Source: Propioniciclava sp. MC1595 (lineage in GTDB: Bacteria; Actinomycetota; Actinomycetes; Propionibacteriales; Propionibacteriaceae). Taken from it: a stretch of 64,000 nucleotides of DNA. A model generated the notes under the pieces. The model was not told the origin of the DNA. It searched no databases and saw only the letters and a program-made list of their open reading frames with translations. The stretch is taken from positions 744,001 to 808,000 of the forward strand of contig NZ_CP071870.1 of NCBI RefSeq assembly GCF_017569205.1, written 5' to 3'. Below are positions 41,938-51,417 of this stretch, in pieces; within the stretch, counting starts at the first letter, position 1, and each line of letters starts with the position of its first letter. Both the position numbers and the translations under genes were made by a program.

Positions 41938-42221
41938 TTTCCCGGCAGGTTGGCCTGCGACAGGTACGCCGCCGCTCGACGCAGGACCTCGTTCTCCTGC
42001 TCTAGCAGCCGGATCCGGCGCTTCGCGTCGCGGAGTTCCTTGGCGTCGGCCTCGGTGGTCCCGGACCGGACGCCGTCTTCGACATCGGCCCGGTGCAGCC
42101 AGTTCCGCAGACAAGACTCGCTGATCCCGAAGTCCTTCGCGATCTGGGCGATCGGCGCCTCGCCCTTGCGGGCCACGGCCACGACGTCGTCGCGGAACTC
42201 TCTTGGGTGGGGTTTCGGCAT
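41934..42221 (-). CDS. IS3-family OrfA
   Basis: A 95-residue DNA-binding protein from MPKPHPREFRDDVVAVARKG with a helix-turn-helix (PIAQIAKDFGISESCLRNWL) and a C-terminal coiled coil (AKRRIRLLEQENEVLRRAAA). Complete, and overlapping orfB at its 3' end, as required for the frameshift fusion. An upstream ATG at 42230 would add three residues. Confidence 0.9.
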   Translation of the reverse strand: MPKPHPREFRDDVVAVARKGEAPIAQIAKDFGISESCLRNWLHRADVEDGVRSGTTEADAKELRDAKRRIRLLEQENEVLRRAAAYLSQANLPGK

Positions 42222-42508
42222 GGCAAACATCCTTCCAGCAGGACCCCGCAGGGCCCCACAGATCGGTTGTCACCTACTCGTGCAGCAGTCCCACCGTCGT
42301 CGGGTGCGAGTGCGTTGTCGTGTCTGCGGCCATCGCAGGACTCCTCGGTGTGAGGGCGACCGGATGGTTCCGGGCGCACCGCCTTCCCTGGCGCAGAGCG
42401 GACAGGGGTCGTGCACTCAGAAGTCTGACAACGCGCACGGGGGTCAGCAACCGGTACAGAAGTGGGTCACCCGTCGCCGAGCACCCTCACCCGCCCGACC
42501 GCCCGCGG

Positions 42509-44176
42509 TCAGGCGAGGACACCCGCAGACTCGCCCGCGAGCATCCCCCCGACGAGCGGCGCAGTCGCGAGGAGCAGCTCACCGTCGGGCAGCGGCGCCG
42601 CCTCCTCACCGAGGTTGACGACGAGCGTGAGCGCCCGGCCCCCGACGCCCGCGGCAGGGGTCCGGCGCAGCACGAGGCGCGTCGCCGTCTGCTCGAGCCA
42701 CTCGACGTCACCGCCCCGCAGCGCGGGCTCGGCACGCCGGAGCGTGCCGAGCGCCCGGTAGAGCGCGAGCATCGAGGCGTCGTCGTCGGCCTGGGACTCC
42801 GCCGTCAGCGACGCCCAGTCCTCCGGCTGCGGCAGCCACGTCGTCGTGCCGTCGGGCGCGAAGCCGAACGGCGGCCGCGAGCCCGCCCACGGCAGCGGCA
42901 CGCGGCAGCCGTCGCGCCCGCGCGACGTGCCGCCCGAGCGCGCGACGATCGGGTCCTGGAGGACCTCGGCAGGGAGGTCGACGACCTCCGGGAGCCCAAG
43001 TTCCTGCCCCGCATACACGTAGGCCGCGCCCGGCAGCCCGAGCAGGAGCACCGCCATCGCGCGAGCGCGGCGCGTGCCGCGAGCGAGCGCGGCGTCGTCG
43101 AGCGGGAGCTCGGCCGTCGAGCCCGGCACGTACTCGCCCTCGAGCCGCACGTCCGCGCCGTAGCGCGTCACCGAGCGCGTCGTGTCGTGGTTGTCCGTCA
43201 CCCACGTCGTCGGCGCACCCACCGCGCCGTACGCCGCGAGCGAGTCGTCGACCGCCGCGCGGATCGCGGCCGCGTCCCAACCCGCCTTGACGAAGCGGAA
43301 GTTGAACGCGAGGTGCATCTCGTCGGGCCGGAGGAAGAGCGCGACGACATCGTCGGGCGCCCCCGTCTCGATAACGGCCATGCGGTCGCCGTCGTAGGAG
43401 TCCATGACGGCGCGGAACGCCCGGTAGATCTCGTGGACTCCGCTCGCGTCGTCCTTGGGGATGAGCGGGTTGCCGTCAGGCGTGTCCTCCCACGCCGTGT
43501 CCTTGATGAGCGCGTCGGACACGTCGATGCGGAAGCCGTCGATACCGCGGTCGAGCCAGAAGCGGAGGATGCGCTCGAACTCGGCGAGGACTTCGGGGCG
43601 ACCCCAGTTGAAGTCGGGTTGCTCGGGCGCGAAGAGGTGGTAGTACCACTGGCCCGGCGTGCCGTCGGGCTCGGTGACGCGCGTCCACGACGGTCCGCCG
43701 AACGCGGAACGCCAGTTGTTCGGGGGGAGCTCGCCGCGCTCACCGCGTCCGTCGACGAAGTGGAAGAGCTCCCGCTCGGGGCTGCCGGGGCCGGCCGCGA
43801 GCGCGGCCTGGAACCAGGGGTGCTGGTCGGAGCAGTGGTTGGGGACGAGGTCGATCGTCACGCGCAGGTCGCGCGCGTGCGCGGCCGCGACGAGCGTGTC
43901 GAGGTCGTCGAGCGTGCCGAACATGGGGTCGACGTCGCAGTAGTCGGCGACGTCGTAACCCGCGTCGACTTGCGGCGACGGGTAGAAGGGCGAGAGCCAG
44001 AGGGCGTCGACACCGAGCGAGGCGACGTGGTCGAGGCGGGCGGTGATGCCGGCGAGGTCGCCGACACCGTCGCCCGTCGTGTCCCCGAAGGACCGCGGGT
44101 ACACCTGGTAGAAGACGGCCTCTCGCCACCAGGGCTGGGTCGTGGCGGGCGTGGTCTGGGCGCTCTGCGGGGTCAC
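42509..44176 (-). CDS. GH13 alpha-glucosidase
   Basis: A 555-residue glycoside hydrolase of family 13 (oligo-1,6-glucosidase/alpha-glucosidase type). Conserved regions: LGVDALWLSPFYPSPQVDAG, VTIDLVPNHCSDQHPWF, the nucleophile in GIDGFRIDVSDALIKD, the acid/base glutamate in MAVIETGAPDD, and TWVTDNHDTTRSVTRYG with the transition-state Asp. It releases glucose from maltose, sucrose or similar sugars in the cytoplasm; the exact substrate is not predictable. A perfect LacI-type palindrome lies at 44201-44210. It is a single gene with no transporter nearby. Confidence 0.93.
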   Translation of the reverse strand: MTPQSAQTTPATTQPWWREAVFYQVYPRSFGDTTGDGVGDLAGITARLDHVASLGVDALWLSPFYPSPQVDAGYDVADYCDVDPMFGTLDDLDTLVAAAHARDLRVTIDLVPNHCSDQHPWFQAALAAGPGSPERELFHFVDGRGERGELPPNNWRSAFGGPSWTRVTEPDGTPGQWYYHLFAPEQPDFNWGRPEVLAEFERILRFWLDRGIDGFRIDVSDALIKDTAWEDTPDGNPLIPKDDASGVHEIYRAFRAVMDSYDGDRMAVIETGAPDDVVALFLRPDEMHLAFNFRFVKAGWDAAAIRAAVDDSLAAYGAVGAPTTWVTDNHDTTRSVTRYGADVRLEGEYVPGSTAELPLDDAALARGTRRARAMAVLLLGLPGAAYVYAGQELGLPEVVDLPAEVLQDPIVARSGGTSRGRDGCRVPLPWAGSRPPFGFAPDGTTTWLPQPEDWASLTAESQADDDASMLALYRALGTLRRAEPALRGGDVEWLEQTATRLVLRRTPAAGVGGRALTLVVNLGEEAAPLPDGELLLATAPLVGGMLAGESAGVLA

Positions 44177-44200
44177 GCACCCAGCCTATGCGTGCTCGCT

Positions 44201-44210
44201 GCAACGTTGC
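44201..44210. promoter_or_regulatory. LacI-type operator palindrome before the alpha-glucosidase
   Basis: The perfect palindrome GCAACGTTGC, embedded in CGCT-...-TCGCG, sits 25 bases before the alpha-glucosidase start. It matches the central form of LacI-family operators that control sugar genes in actinobacteria. No LacI gene is in the window. Confidence 0.6.
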
Positions 44211-44524
44211 TCGCGTGTCAGATCCGACGGACCTTCGTCCCTCCCGCGCACGATGCCCCGGCTGGGTACCCTAGGGCCTTGAGTCCTGTAGGGGTGACCG
44301 CGGCGCTGGTGACGGGCCCATTCCTGCTGGGATACCTGGCGGGGGCTTGGCTAGCGTTCCTGCAGCAGTCGCAATGCTGGCGGACACCGGATCGACGACG
44401 ATGTGCGAGGCCCGAAGATGGACGTCGACCTGGGCACAGTTGAGCGCTCACGACCATCGGGTAGGTGGGTGAACGCCGTGCCATCGGCCTGTGGATTGGG
44501 TGACGCCAATCGGTAGGCGGGTGG
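44211..44524. other. No supported gene
   Basis: One short plus frame has a membrane-like run (VTAALVTGPFLLGYLAGAWL) between 44295 and 44370 but no start context or homology; it may be a remnant. Nothing else is seen. Confidence 0.4.
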
Positions 44525-45796
44525 TCAGGGTCCGAGGAGTGCGAGCGGGACGACGGCGATGCCGTCGGGGCGGCGGTAGGCGTGTCGGCCGGTGTAGATG
44601 ATCATGCGGTCGACGAGGCGGTCGCCGAGTTGTCCGCTGAGCCAGTTGAGGTGTTCGACGTCGGCGGGTCTGATGGTGTCGGTGAGTTTGACCTCGATCG
44701 CGAGGGTGGAGCGGTCGGCCGTTTCGACGATGAGGTCGATTTCGTGGTCGGTGTTCTTGGTGCGTAGGTGTCCGATGTGGGCTTCGGCTGCTTCGGCGTA
44801 GACGCGAACCGATTGGGCGGCCAGTGACTCGAACAGTGCCCCGAGCCAGGTGCCGGTGGCTGCGTGGACGCGGTTTCCTTGTCCTCGGAGGAGTCCTGTC
44901 TTGCCGACGCCGACGAGGCGGGCGGCCAGGGCGGGGTCCACGAGGTGGTGTTTGGGGGAGTGGGTGAGTCGCTTCAGGGGGGCGAACGCCGGCGTCCAGG
45001 CCTCGATGGGGTCGAGAAGGAAGATCCGTTGTAGGTGCTGGCGGTAGATGTCGGCGGTCTGCCGGGCCGGTTTGTCGCCCTCGCCTGGTGTGGCGGCGGC
45101 CAGGATCGTGGCGAAGGCGGCGTCGGTCGCGGTCGCCGCAGCATACGCGGCCAGCCACGCTCGGAGCGCTGCGGGACGCCGCACGTTCACCCCGCTGTCG
45201 GGCAGTTCTCGCTCGACGATGCGGGTGAGGTAGCTGTCGAGTTGGACCTGTCGGGCCCGTTCGGGCAGGTCACGGATCCCGGGGAACCCCGAGCGGAGGA
45301 TTTCGTCGGTGTAGCCGGGCAGGTCGATGGGGGAGGTCCCGGTGATCGCGGGCCGGACGCCGGCGAGCATGTCCCGAAGCGATACGGACGGTTCGGCCAA
45401 GCCCCGCTCGCTGAACGCCAGCGGCCGCATCGTCAGGCTCACGATCCGGCCCGCACCCGAGTGCACCCGCGCCCCCGGCGCCACTCCCGCCGACCCGGCC
45501 AGCAGGAACCGGCCTCCGGCGGGGTCGTCGTCGACTGCCCGCCGCACTCGATCCCACACGTCGGGTTCGAGTTGCCACTCGTCGATCAGGACCGGGCCGG
45601 GAACGTCGGTGACCAGGTCCAGATGGCTGGACACGGCCGTTCGCTCGTTGGGGTTGGTCAGCGACAACACCGTGGCCACCCGCTGGGTGGCGGTCGCGGT
45701 CTTGCCCACCCCTTTGGCGCCCTCGAGGGCGATCGCCGCCAGGTGAGGGAAGAGTTCGTCGAGGGTCCCGTCCACGATCCTGCGCCGATATTCCAC
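44525..45796 (-). CDS. AAA ATPase with DUF4143 domain (second copy)
   Basis: A 423-residue solitary ATPase. Walker A is LEGAKGVGKTATATQRV, Walker B PGPVLIDEWQLEPDVWDRVR, then the sensor region FLLAGSAGVAPGARVHSGAG and PLAFSERGL. The C-terminal DUF4143 half has NTDHEIDLIVE...LAIEVKL, a PD-(D/E)xK-like signature. It shares architecture with 17978-19264 but little direct identity. The start is GTG 45796. Two copies of CCTAACAT--GGAC lie just upstream, probably an autoregulatory site. Cellular role unknown. Confidence 0.85.
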   Translation of the reverse strand: MEYRRRIVDGTLDELFPHLAAIALEGAKGVGKTATATQRVATVLSLTNPNERTAVSSHLDLVTDVPGPVLIDEWQLEPDVWDRVRRAVDDDPAGGRFLLAGSAGVAPGARVHSGAGRIVSLTMRPLAFSERGLAEPSVSLRDMLAGVRPAITGTSPIDLPGYTDEILRSGFPGIRDLPERARQVQLDSYLTRIVERELPDSGVNVRRPAALRAWLAAYAAATATDAAFATILAAATPGEGDKPARQTADIYRQHLQRIFLLDPIEAWTPAFAPLKRLTHSPKHHLVDPALAARLVGVGKTGLLRGQGNRVHAATGTWLGALFESLAAQSVRVYAEAAEAHIGHLRTKNTDHEIDLIVETADRSTLAIEVKLTDTIRPADVEHLNWLSGQLGDRLVDRMIIYTGRHAYRRPDGIAVVPLALLGP

Positions 45797-45804
45797 CCAT
45801 TCAC

Positions 45805-45864
45805 CCTAACATTCGGACGGTGTTCTATCTAACAACTCGACACCTAAACACCTAACATCTGGAC
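45805..45864 (-). promoter_or_regulatory. Paired repeats upstream of the DUF4143 ATPase
   Basis: CCTAACATTCGGAC (45805-45818) and CCTAACATCTGGAC (45851-45864) are 46 bp apart start-to-start, in a conspicuously AT-rich stretch with a third CCTAA between them. They lie 9-68 bases before the start codon, so a repressor-type or activator-type site is likely. Confidence 0.55.
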
Positions 45865-45884
45865 ACTCGGGCGTCCTCTTGCCA

Positions 45885-47023
45885 TCAGGCGTGGTCACGT
45901 TCCGGTCCGCCGAGCAGGCCCGCCTTCATAGGGCCCGTTGCCAGAGTGGCCGCAGCCGGGTCGTCGATTGCGATCAGGCTCAGGACGCTCCACCGGATCA
46001 CCTCCCCGGGCTCGACCAGCCGCCTTCTGACCCGGCGTCCCAGCAGAAGGGCGAGCGCCAGTGCCGGGAGGACGAGGAGGTTCACCGGGACGACTCCGGC
46101 GCGCTCGTGCGTGACCACGTTTGCGAGGGGCCCAACGGCGACCGCGAACACCAAGACCGGAAACCCCCACTGCCGGGCCCGCAGGGCGAGGAAGACCTGG
46201 GCCACGACAGCACCGAGGAAGACCACAATGATCGCCACCACGGAGATGCCGAGGGGGTTGAGCGTCGTTGGCGGCAGGCCGAGGGTGGGGCCCTGCGCCC
46301 AGGCCCAGGCCGCCACAACGCCGCACGACGTCACCGTGATGATCCGACCCACCCCGTGAGCGACCGGCTCTGGCGCGAACAGGGCCGCCAGAACCACCAG
46401 GAGATCCCCACCAGTGTCAGGGGCCGAAGAAGCGCCAGCAGGAGGAGGGAGATGGCGACCAGTACGCCAACGGCAGCCATGGCCGATGTGATGCTCACCC
46501 GGAGCCGCCCTGCGAGGCCCGCCCCCTGGCGCAGGTCGCTGAACGGGACGAAGGACTCCAGCGCCAGGAGCACGATCACGAGCAGGGCCACGATCGCCGA
46601 CTGCCCCCAGCCGGTCAGCGCCGTTCCCTGACTCACCAGGTAGCCGACCAGCACCAACGTGGCTGCGGTCTTGGCCGCGAGCGCCGCCCAGGCTCGGCGC
46701 TCGCTCTCCGGGGTCAGCCACCGTCCGATCCACCCCTCAGCGCTGAACGCGTCGACCAGGCGACCGAGCGTCGTCCGCGCGTGCACGGTGGTGCTGGCCC
46801 CCAGTGACCCGACAGCCGCGCCGTACCAGACCAGCATGAGGAGTCCCAGCGCGGTGGATCCCCACCAACTCCGCACCAGACCTTCGCCGGACGGGATGGA
46901 AGCGAGGGCCGCCACGAGCACCACGAGGACAACGGCAATGGCGAACGTCGGGAAGACCACCCAGCGGCCGGACCGGAGCAGGGTGGCTCGGCGTCCGCCC
47001 TCGCTCCCCGGCCCGGACTGCAT
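45885..47023 (-). pseudogene. Polytopic membrane protein, frameshifted
   Basis: ATG 47023 with GGGAGGA upstream opens a frame rich in membrane spans (FPTFAIAVVLVVLVAALASI, LGLLMLVWYGAAVGSLG, AAKTAATLVLVGYLVSQGTA, MAAVGVLVAISLLLLALLRP). Near 46400 a one-base shift occurs; the next frame carries on with DLLVVLAALFAPEPVAHGVG and more spans (ISVVAIIVVFLGAVVAQVFL, PLANVVTHERAGVVPVNLLV) to 45885. Together it would be ~380 residues with about nine to ten spans. I do not recognise a family. Whether the shift is real needs read data. Confidence 0.6.
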
Positions 47024-47056
47024 GAATGTCCTCCCGCTCCACCAACTCCTTACGTG

Positions 47057-47956
47057 TCACACGGCTTCGACCAGGATCTTCATGGCCTTGCCCGCACGCA
47101 GCCGTTCCATGGCATCGGCGACGCCGGCGAGGTCGGTGGTCTCGACCCAGCCGGTGAAGTCGTACTTGCCCTCGGCCATCGCGGCGATGACCTCGTCGTA
47201 CTCCTCCTGCAGGTAGCCCAGTGTCGCGCAGATGCGCCGCTCGCCCATCACGAGCAGGGTCGGGTTGAACTCCACCGCCTTCTCGTGCAACGCCACCACG
47301 GTCATGAGCCCGCGCGCACCGAGCAGCGCCACGGCCTGCACGAAGGCGGGGCCGTTGCCGGCGGCGTCGTAGGCGAAGTCGAGGCCCTGCGGCCCGGCGA
47401 CCTCGGCGATGACCGCGGCCAGGTCCTCGGCCAACGGGTCGACGACGTGCGTCGCCCCCACCGCCTGGATCGCTGCACGGCGCTCGGCCGAGGGCTCCGA
47501 CACGATCACCTTGTCGATGCCGTTCGCGCGCAGGGCGAAGTAGGTGCCGATGCCGATGGGTCCCGCGCCCACGACCAGGGCGGTCGCGCCCGGCTGCGCC
47601 TCGGACACCTTCACCGCGTGCCAGGCCACGGCCATCGGCTCGACGAGTGCACCCATCTTCAGGTCGACGTTGTCGGGGAGCTTGTGCAAGCGGTCGGCCG
47701 TGACCGTCGTGTACTCGGCCATGCCCCCACCGTGGGAGTAGACGCCGTGGAACGAGATCTTCTCGCACGCGTTCGGCAACCCGAGCTTGCAGGCGCGGCA
47801 CTCACCGCAGGAGTAGACGCCCCACACCGCGGCCTTGTCGCCGACCTCGACGCCGGTGACGCCCTCGCCCACTTCGGCGACCGTCCCGGCGAACTCGTGG
47901 CCCAGGATCTGGGGGAGCGTCGCGCCGGTCAACGGGTGGGGCTTCGAGAAGTCCAT
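47057..47956 (-). pseudogene. Butanediol-dehydrogenase-like MDR enzyme lacking its N-terminus
   Basis: From MDFSKPHPLTGATLPQILGH onward it matches (R,R)-butanediol dehydrogenase-type zinc enzymes: LGHEFAGTVAEVGEGVTGVE, structural zinc cysteines in CGECRACKLGLPNAC, and the NAD site ATALVVGAGPIGIGTYFALR. The first ~45 residues, including the catalytic zinc cysteine, are absent. Eleven bases upstream an out-of-frame ATGAAGGCGGCATGGAC resembles the usual MKAAVW start, suggesting a deletion joined gene start to codon ~50. It would not be active. Confidence 0.75.
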
Positions 47957-48080
47957 GCCGCCTTCATGGCCGGTCCTCTCGTCAGGCTGGGGCAGCAGAG
48001 CACGCCGGGCGCCCACACTGCTGCAGGTCCGCCTCCAGCTTGCCCTGCCCACGCCTTGCGCGAGGAGGAACGGCCCAAGG

Positions 48081-49052
48081 TCACCAGGACGCGTGCACGT
48101 GCTCCCGGATGCGTCGGTCGTACAGCGCGGCCACGGCGTCCCGCTGGGAGGCCGACAACGGGGGCAGCGAGCCGGCGGCAGCGTTGGCCCTCGCCTGCTC
48201 GGCGTTGCGCGCACCCGGGATGACGATGCTGACCCCGGGGGTGTCGACGATCCAGCGCAGGGCGAACTGCGCAGGCGTCACGCCCTCGGGCACCAGGCCG
48301 GCGAACTCCTGCGCCGCAGCGATGCCGACGTCGTAGGGCACCCCCGAGAACGTCTCGCCCTTGTCGAACGAGGCGCCCTCCCGGTTGTATGAGCGGTGGT
48401 CGTCGACAGCGAACTCCGTGTCCGCGGTGTAGCGCCCCGACAGCAGGCCGCTCGCGAGGGGGACGCGGGCGATGATCCCCACGCCCGCGGCGACGGCGGC
48501 CGGGAGGACCTCCTCGAGCGGCTTCAGCCGGAACGCGTTGAGGATGATCTGCACGCTGGCGACGTTGGGTCGCTCGATGGCGGCCAACGCCTCGTCGCAC
48601 CGCTCGACGCTGACGCCGTAGGCGCGCATCCGGCCCTCGGCCACCATCGTGTCGAGCGCGTCGTAGGTCGCCTGGGTCGTGAACACCGGTGACGGCGGGC
48701 AGTGCAGCTGCACCAGGTCGAGGGTGTCCATCCCCAGGTTGGCACGGCTCCGGTCGTTCCAGGCGCGGAAGTAGTCGAGGGTGTACGCGCCCGCCACGTG
48801 GGGGTCGGCGCGGCGTCCCATCTTCGTGGCCACGAACACCGACCCGGCCGGACGCTCACGACGGAACCGGCCGACCAGCTGCTCGCTGCGGCCGTTGCCG
48901 TACACGTCGGCGGTGTCGAAGAAAGTGACGCCGGCGTCCGCGGCGGCGTGGAGGGTGGCCAGGGCGTCCGACTCGGGGACCTCACCCCAGCTGCCCCCGA
49001 TCTGCCAGCAGCCCATGCCGATGACCGAGGTGTCGAGGCCCAACCGTTCCAT
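48081..49052 (-). CDS. Aldo/keto reductase
   Basis: A 323-residue NADPH-dependent reductase with the full catalytic set: Asp and Tyr in FFDTADVYGNGRSEQLVGRF, Lys in VFVATKMGRRADP, His in LDLVQLHCPPSPVF. The cofactor region SIVIPGARNAEQARANAAA is conserved. Substrate unknown. Start ATG 49052 (MERLGLDTSVIGMG) fits the family; ATG 49067 or 49097 would overlap the divergent gene at 49087. It lies upstream of and in the same direction as the dead dehydrogenase. Confidence 0.9.
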   Translation of the reverse strand: MERLGLDTSVIGMGCWQIGGSWGEVPESDALATLHAAADAGVTFFDTADVYGNGRSEQLVGRFRRERPAGSVFVATKMGRRADPHVAGAYTLDYFRAWNDRSRANLGMDTLDLVQLHCPPSPVFTTQATYDALDTMVAEGRMRAYGVSVERCDEALAAIERPNVASVQIILNAFRLKPLEEVLPAAVAAGVGIIARVPLASGLLSGRYTADTEFAVDDHRSYNREGASFDKGETFSGVPYDVGIAAAQEFAGLVPEGVTPAQFALRWIVDTPGVSIVIPGARNAEQARANAAAGSLPPLSASQRDAVAALYDRRIREHVHASW

Positions 49053-49086
49053 GCGTCGCCTGTCCATGGATCCCACCCTGCCGAAG

Positions 49087-49698
49087 ATGCCCCTCAACGA
49101 CGCCGAGACGATGATCCACTCCTACCTCCGCCACGGCCTCGCGCCCGGCGGCCACCGCGACGACCGGCTCGACCAGACCGACGGCATCGGCTGCGGCGCC
49201 ATCGACGGCCTCGACACGGTGGTCACCGTCATGACCGACCCCGACCTGGTCGACGACCACAAGCGCCTCGTCCGCACGCTCATGGGCGCGAGCTTCGACC
49301 GCGACAACTACCTGCGCGTGCTCGGGGCAGCCCTCATGCTGCGCGCCCGCGAGGACACCTACTTCGCCGACCGCAGCGAGATCCTTGACCTGCTCGACCG
49401 GCTCGCCCCCAACAGCGTGTCCGTGCTCGAGGGTGGCCACCGCGAGTGTCTCGCCGTGGTCAACTTCGTGCCCGACACCACGATGGCCTCCAACCGCTTC
49501 GCCGACGACCACGGCGGGTTGCAGGCCTTCGGCTACGACATCTGGCGCTCGCGCCAGCTCGCCGAGACCCTGCTGCCGCTGCCGTCCCAGGAGGTCGACC
49601 GGCACCGCTTCGTCATGGCGCGGGTGATGATCACCATCGCGACCCTGATGGTGCTCACCGACGGCACGCTGCCGCTGCTGGCCCGCGTCCCCGGCTAG
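49087..49698 (+). CDS. Conserved hypothetical protein
   Basis: A 203-residue soluble protein of unknown function, divergent from the aldo/keto reductase. It starts MPLNDAETMIHSYLRHGLAP and contains IDGLDTVVTVMTDPDLVDDH, EDTYFADRSEILDLLDRL and VMARVMITIATLMVLTDGTL. It is acidic with several His/Asp pairs but I see no recognised motif, signal or membrane span. ATG 49066 is an alternative start giving seven more residues, but it would overlap the reductase start. Confidence 0.7.
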   Translation: MPLNDAETMIHSYLRHGLAPGGHRDDRLDQTDGIGCGAIDGLDTVVTVMTDPDLVDDHKRLVRTLMGASFDRDNYLRVLGAALMLRAREDTYFADRSEILDLLDRLAPNSVSVLEGGHRECLAVVNFVPDTTMASNRFADDHGGLQAFGYDIWRSRQLAETLLPLPSQEVDRHRFVMARVMITIATLMVLTDGTLPLLARVPG

Positions 49699-49722
49699 CA
49701 GGCCGGACGCCGCGGGCGCGGC

Positions 49723-51378
49723 TCAGCGCCCCACCACCTCCACGGTGGCCCGGTCGCCGTCCCGCGTGAAGACCCACTCGGTGTCGATGCCCACGGCGTC
49801 CAGCAGGGCGCGGTCGTGGGTCACCAGCAGGACGGTCCCGCCGAAGGCGGCCAGGGCGTCCTCGAGCTGTTCGATCGCCGCGACGTCGGCGTGGTTGGTG
49901 GGCTCGTCCAGCACGAGCACGTTCACGGCGCGCCCCTGCAGCACGGCCAGGGCGGCGCGCGTCCGTTCGCCGAGTGACAGGGACGAACACGGGCGTGTCA
50001 CGTGCTCCGCGCCCAGCCCGAACTTGGCCAGCAGCGTGCGCACCTCCGCGGCGTCCGTGACCCCGAGCGCGGCGGCGACCACCTCCAACAGCGGTCCTGA
50101 CCCCGAGATGACCGAACGGTCCTGGCCCAGCACGCCGACCGCCACGCGCGTGCCCCACGACACCCGCCCGGACGCCGGCTCGCCCTCCAGGACCGCCCTG
50201 AGCAGCGTGGTCTTGCCCGACCCGTTCGGGCCGACCAGCGCCACCCGGGCGCCGCGCTCGAGCGTGGCCGAGAACGGCCCGACGGTGAACGACCCGGCGC
50301 GCGCGACCACGGCGTCCAGCGTCAACACCACCTCGGCCGAGGCAGGGGCTTCGGCGATCGAGTAGCGCAACTCCCACTCCCGGCGCGGCGCTTCGGGTTC
50401 GGGGAGCCGCTCGACCGCCGCCCGAGCCCGGGCCGCCTTCTGGTCCTGCTTGCGTGCCCGGTCCTCGGCCGGCTTGGTGTCGATGCGCGGCGTGCGCGCG
50501 TCCTTGGCCAGCCGCCCGACCTTCGCGCGACCGGTGGCCGCCCACTCGTTGAAGCGTCGCGCGCGGTCGACGAGCGCGTCCCGCTCGGCCTCGTAGGCGG
50601 CCCGTGCCTCCAGCCGCTGCCGGACGCCCAGCGCCTTCGCCTCCCGGTACTCCGTCCAGCCGCCGGAGTACACCGCGACCCGCTGCTGGGCGAGGTCGAG
50701 CTCGCACACCGACGTGGCCACGTCGTCCAGGAACGCGCGGTCGTGCGAGGCGATCAGCACCGGGGCGTCCACGCCGCGCACGAAGGCGGTGATCTCGGCG
50801 AGGCCGGGGGCGTCGAGGTTGTTGGTGGGCTCGTCCAGCAGCAGCACGTCGAACCGGCTCACGAGCACCGACGCCAGCGACGCGCGGGCGGCCTGCCCGC
50901 CCGACAGGGTGCCGAGGGGTCGGTCGAGGTCGGCGTCGAGGCCGAGGCGGGCGAGCGTCTCGGCCAGCCGCACCTCCAGGTCGGCGCCGCCGAGGGCGAG
51001 CCAGCGGTCGAGCGCCCGGCTGAACTCCTCGTCCGCCCCGTCCACCCCGTCGGCGAGGCCACGGGTGGCGGCCTCGTAGCGGGCGGCGGCGTCCGTCACG
51101 CCCGTGCGCCGGCCGGCGTACGCGGCGATCGACTCGTCCGGACGCGGTGGCGACTGGGGCAGGAAGCCGACGGAGGCGTCCGCTGGGGAGAGGGTGATGC
51201 GGCCGGCCTCGACCGGGTGTTCGCCGGCGACCACGCGCAGCAGCGTCGACTTGCCGGACCCGTTGGCGCCGACGAGCGCGACGACGTCGCCGCCCGACAC
51301 GGTCAGGTCGAGTCCGGAGAACAGGGGGCGTGCGCCGAAGGACGCGGCCACGCCGGACAGGTGGAGGGATGGGGACAT
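49723..51378 (-). CDS. ABC-F family ATPase
   Basis: A 551-residue protein with two ABC modules and no membrane domain. Walker A motifs VALVGANGSGKSTLLRVVAG (~34) and VALVGPNGSGKTTLLRAVLE (~375), signatures LGTLSGGQAARASLASVL and CSSLSLGERTRAALAVL, Walker B LLLDEPTNNLD and LVLDEPTNHAD. A charged linker (~245-330) joins them. ABC-F proteins act on the ribosome as translation factors or antibiotic-protection factors; the linker here is long enough for either. A short upstream frame (51418-51441) may regulate it. Confidence 0.92.
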   Translation of the reverse strand: MSPSLHLSGVAASFGARPLFSGLDLTVSGGDVVALVGANGSGKSTLLRVVAGEHPVEAGRITLSPADASVGFLPQSPPRPDESIAAYAGRRTGVTDAAARYEAATRGLADGVDGADEEFSRALDRWLALGGADLEVRLAETLARLGLDADLDRPLGTLSGGQAARASLASVLVSRFDVLLLDEPTNNLDAPGLAEITAFVRGVDAPVLIASHDRAFLDDVATSVCELDLAQQRVAVYSGGWTEYREAKALGVRQRLEARAAYEAERDALVDRARRFNEWAATGRAKVGRLAKDARTPRIDTKPAEDRARKQDQKAARARAAVERLPEPEAPRREWELRYSIAEAPASAEVVLTLDAVVARAGSFTVGPFSATLERGARVALVGPNGSGKTTLLRAVLEGEPASGRVSWGTRVAVGVLGQDRSVISGSGPLLEVVAAALGVTDAAEVRTLLAKFGLGAEHVTRPCSSLSLGERTRAALAVLQGRAVNVLVLDEPTNHADVAAIEQLEDALAAFGGTVLLVTHDRALLDAVGIDTEWVFTRDGDRATVEVVGR

Positions 51379-51417
51379 AGAAGAAACCTCGATCGCTGGG
51401 TGGGGCAGGGCGAGAGG

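Larger units (their letters stand above)
41041..42293 (-). mobile_element. IS3-family insertion sequence, complete
   Basis: Bounded by matching ends: TGGGACTGCTGCACG...GGTGACA at 41041 and its complement at 42293 (GGGACTGCTGCACG-AGTA-GGTGACA). Between them lie orfA and orfB on the minus strand with overlapping frames. No direct target duplication is evident. A decayed relative of the left end lies at 3457-3645. Confidence 0.88.

Noticed and set aside
42203-44443. Long plus-strand open frame (746 codons) opposite the GH13 gene
   Set aside because: It is Arg-rich and low in hydrophobics, matches no family, and mirrors the GH13 codons; a shadow of the real minus-strand gene.
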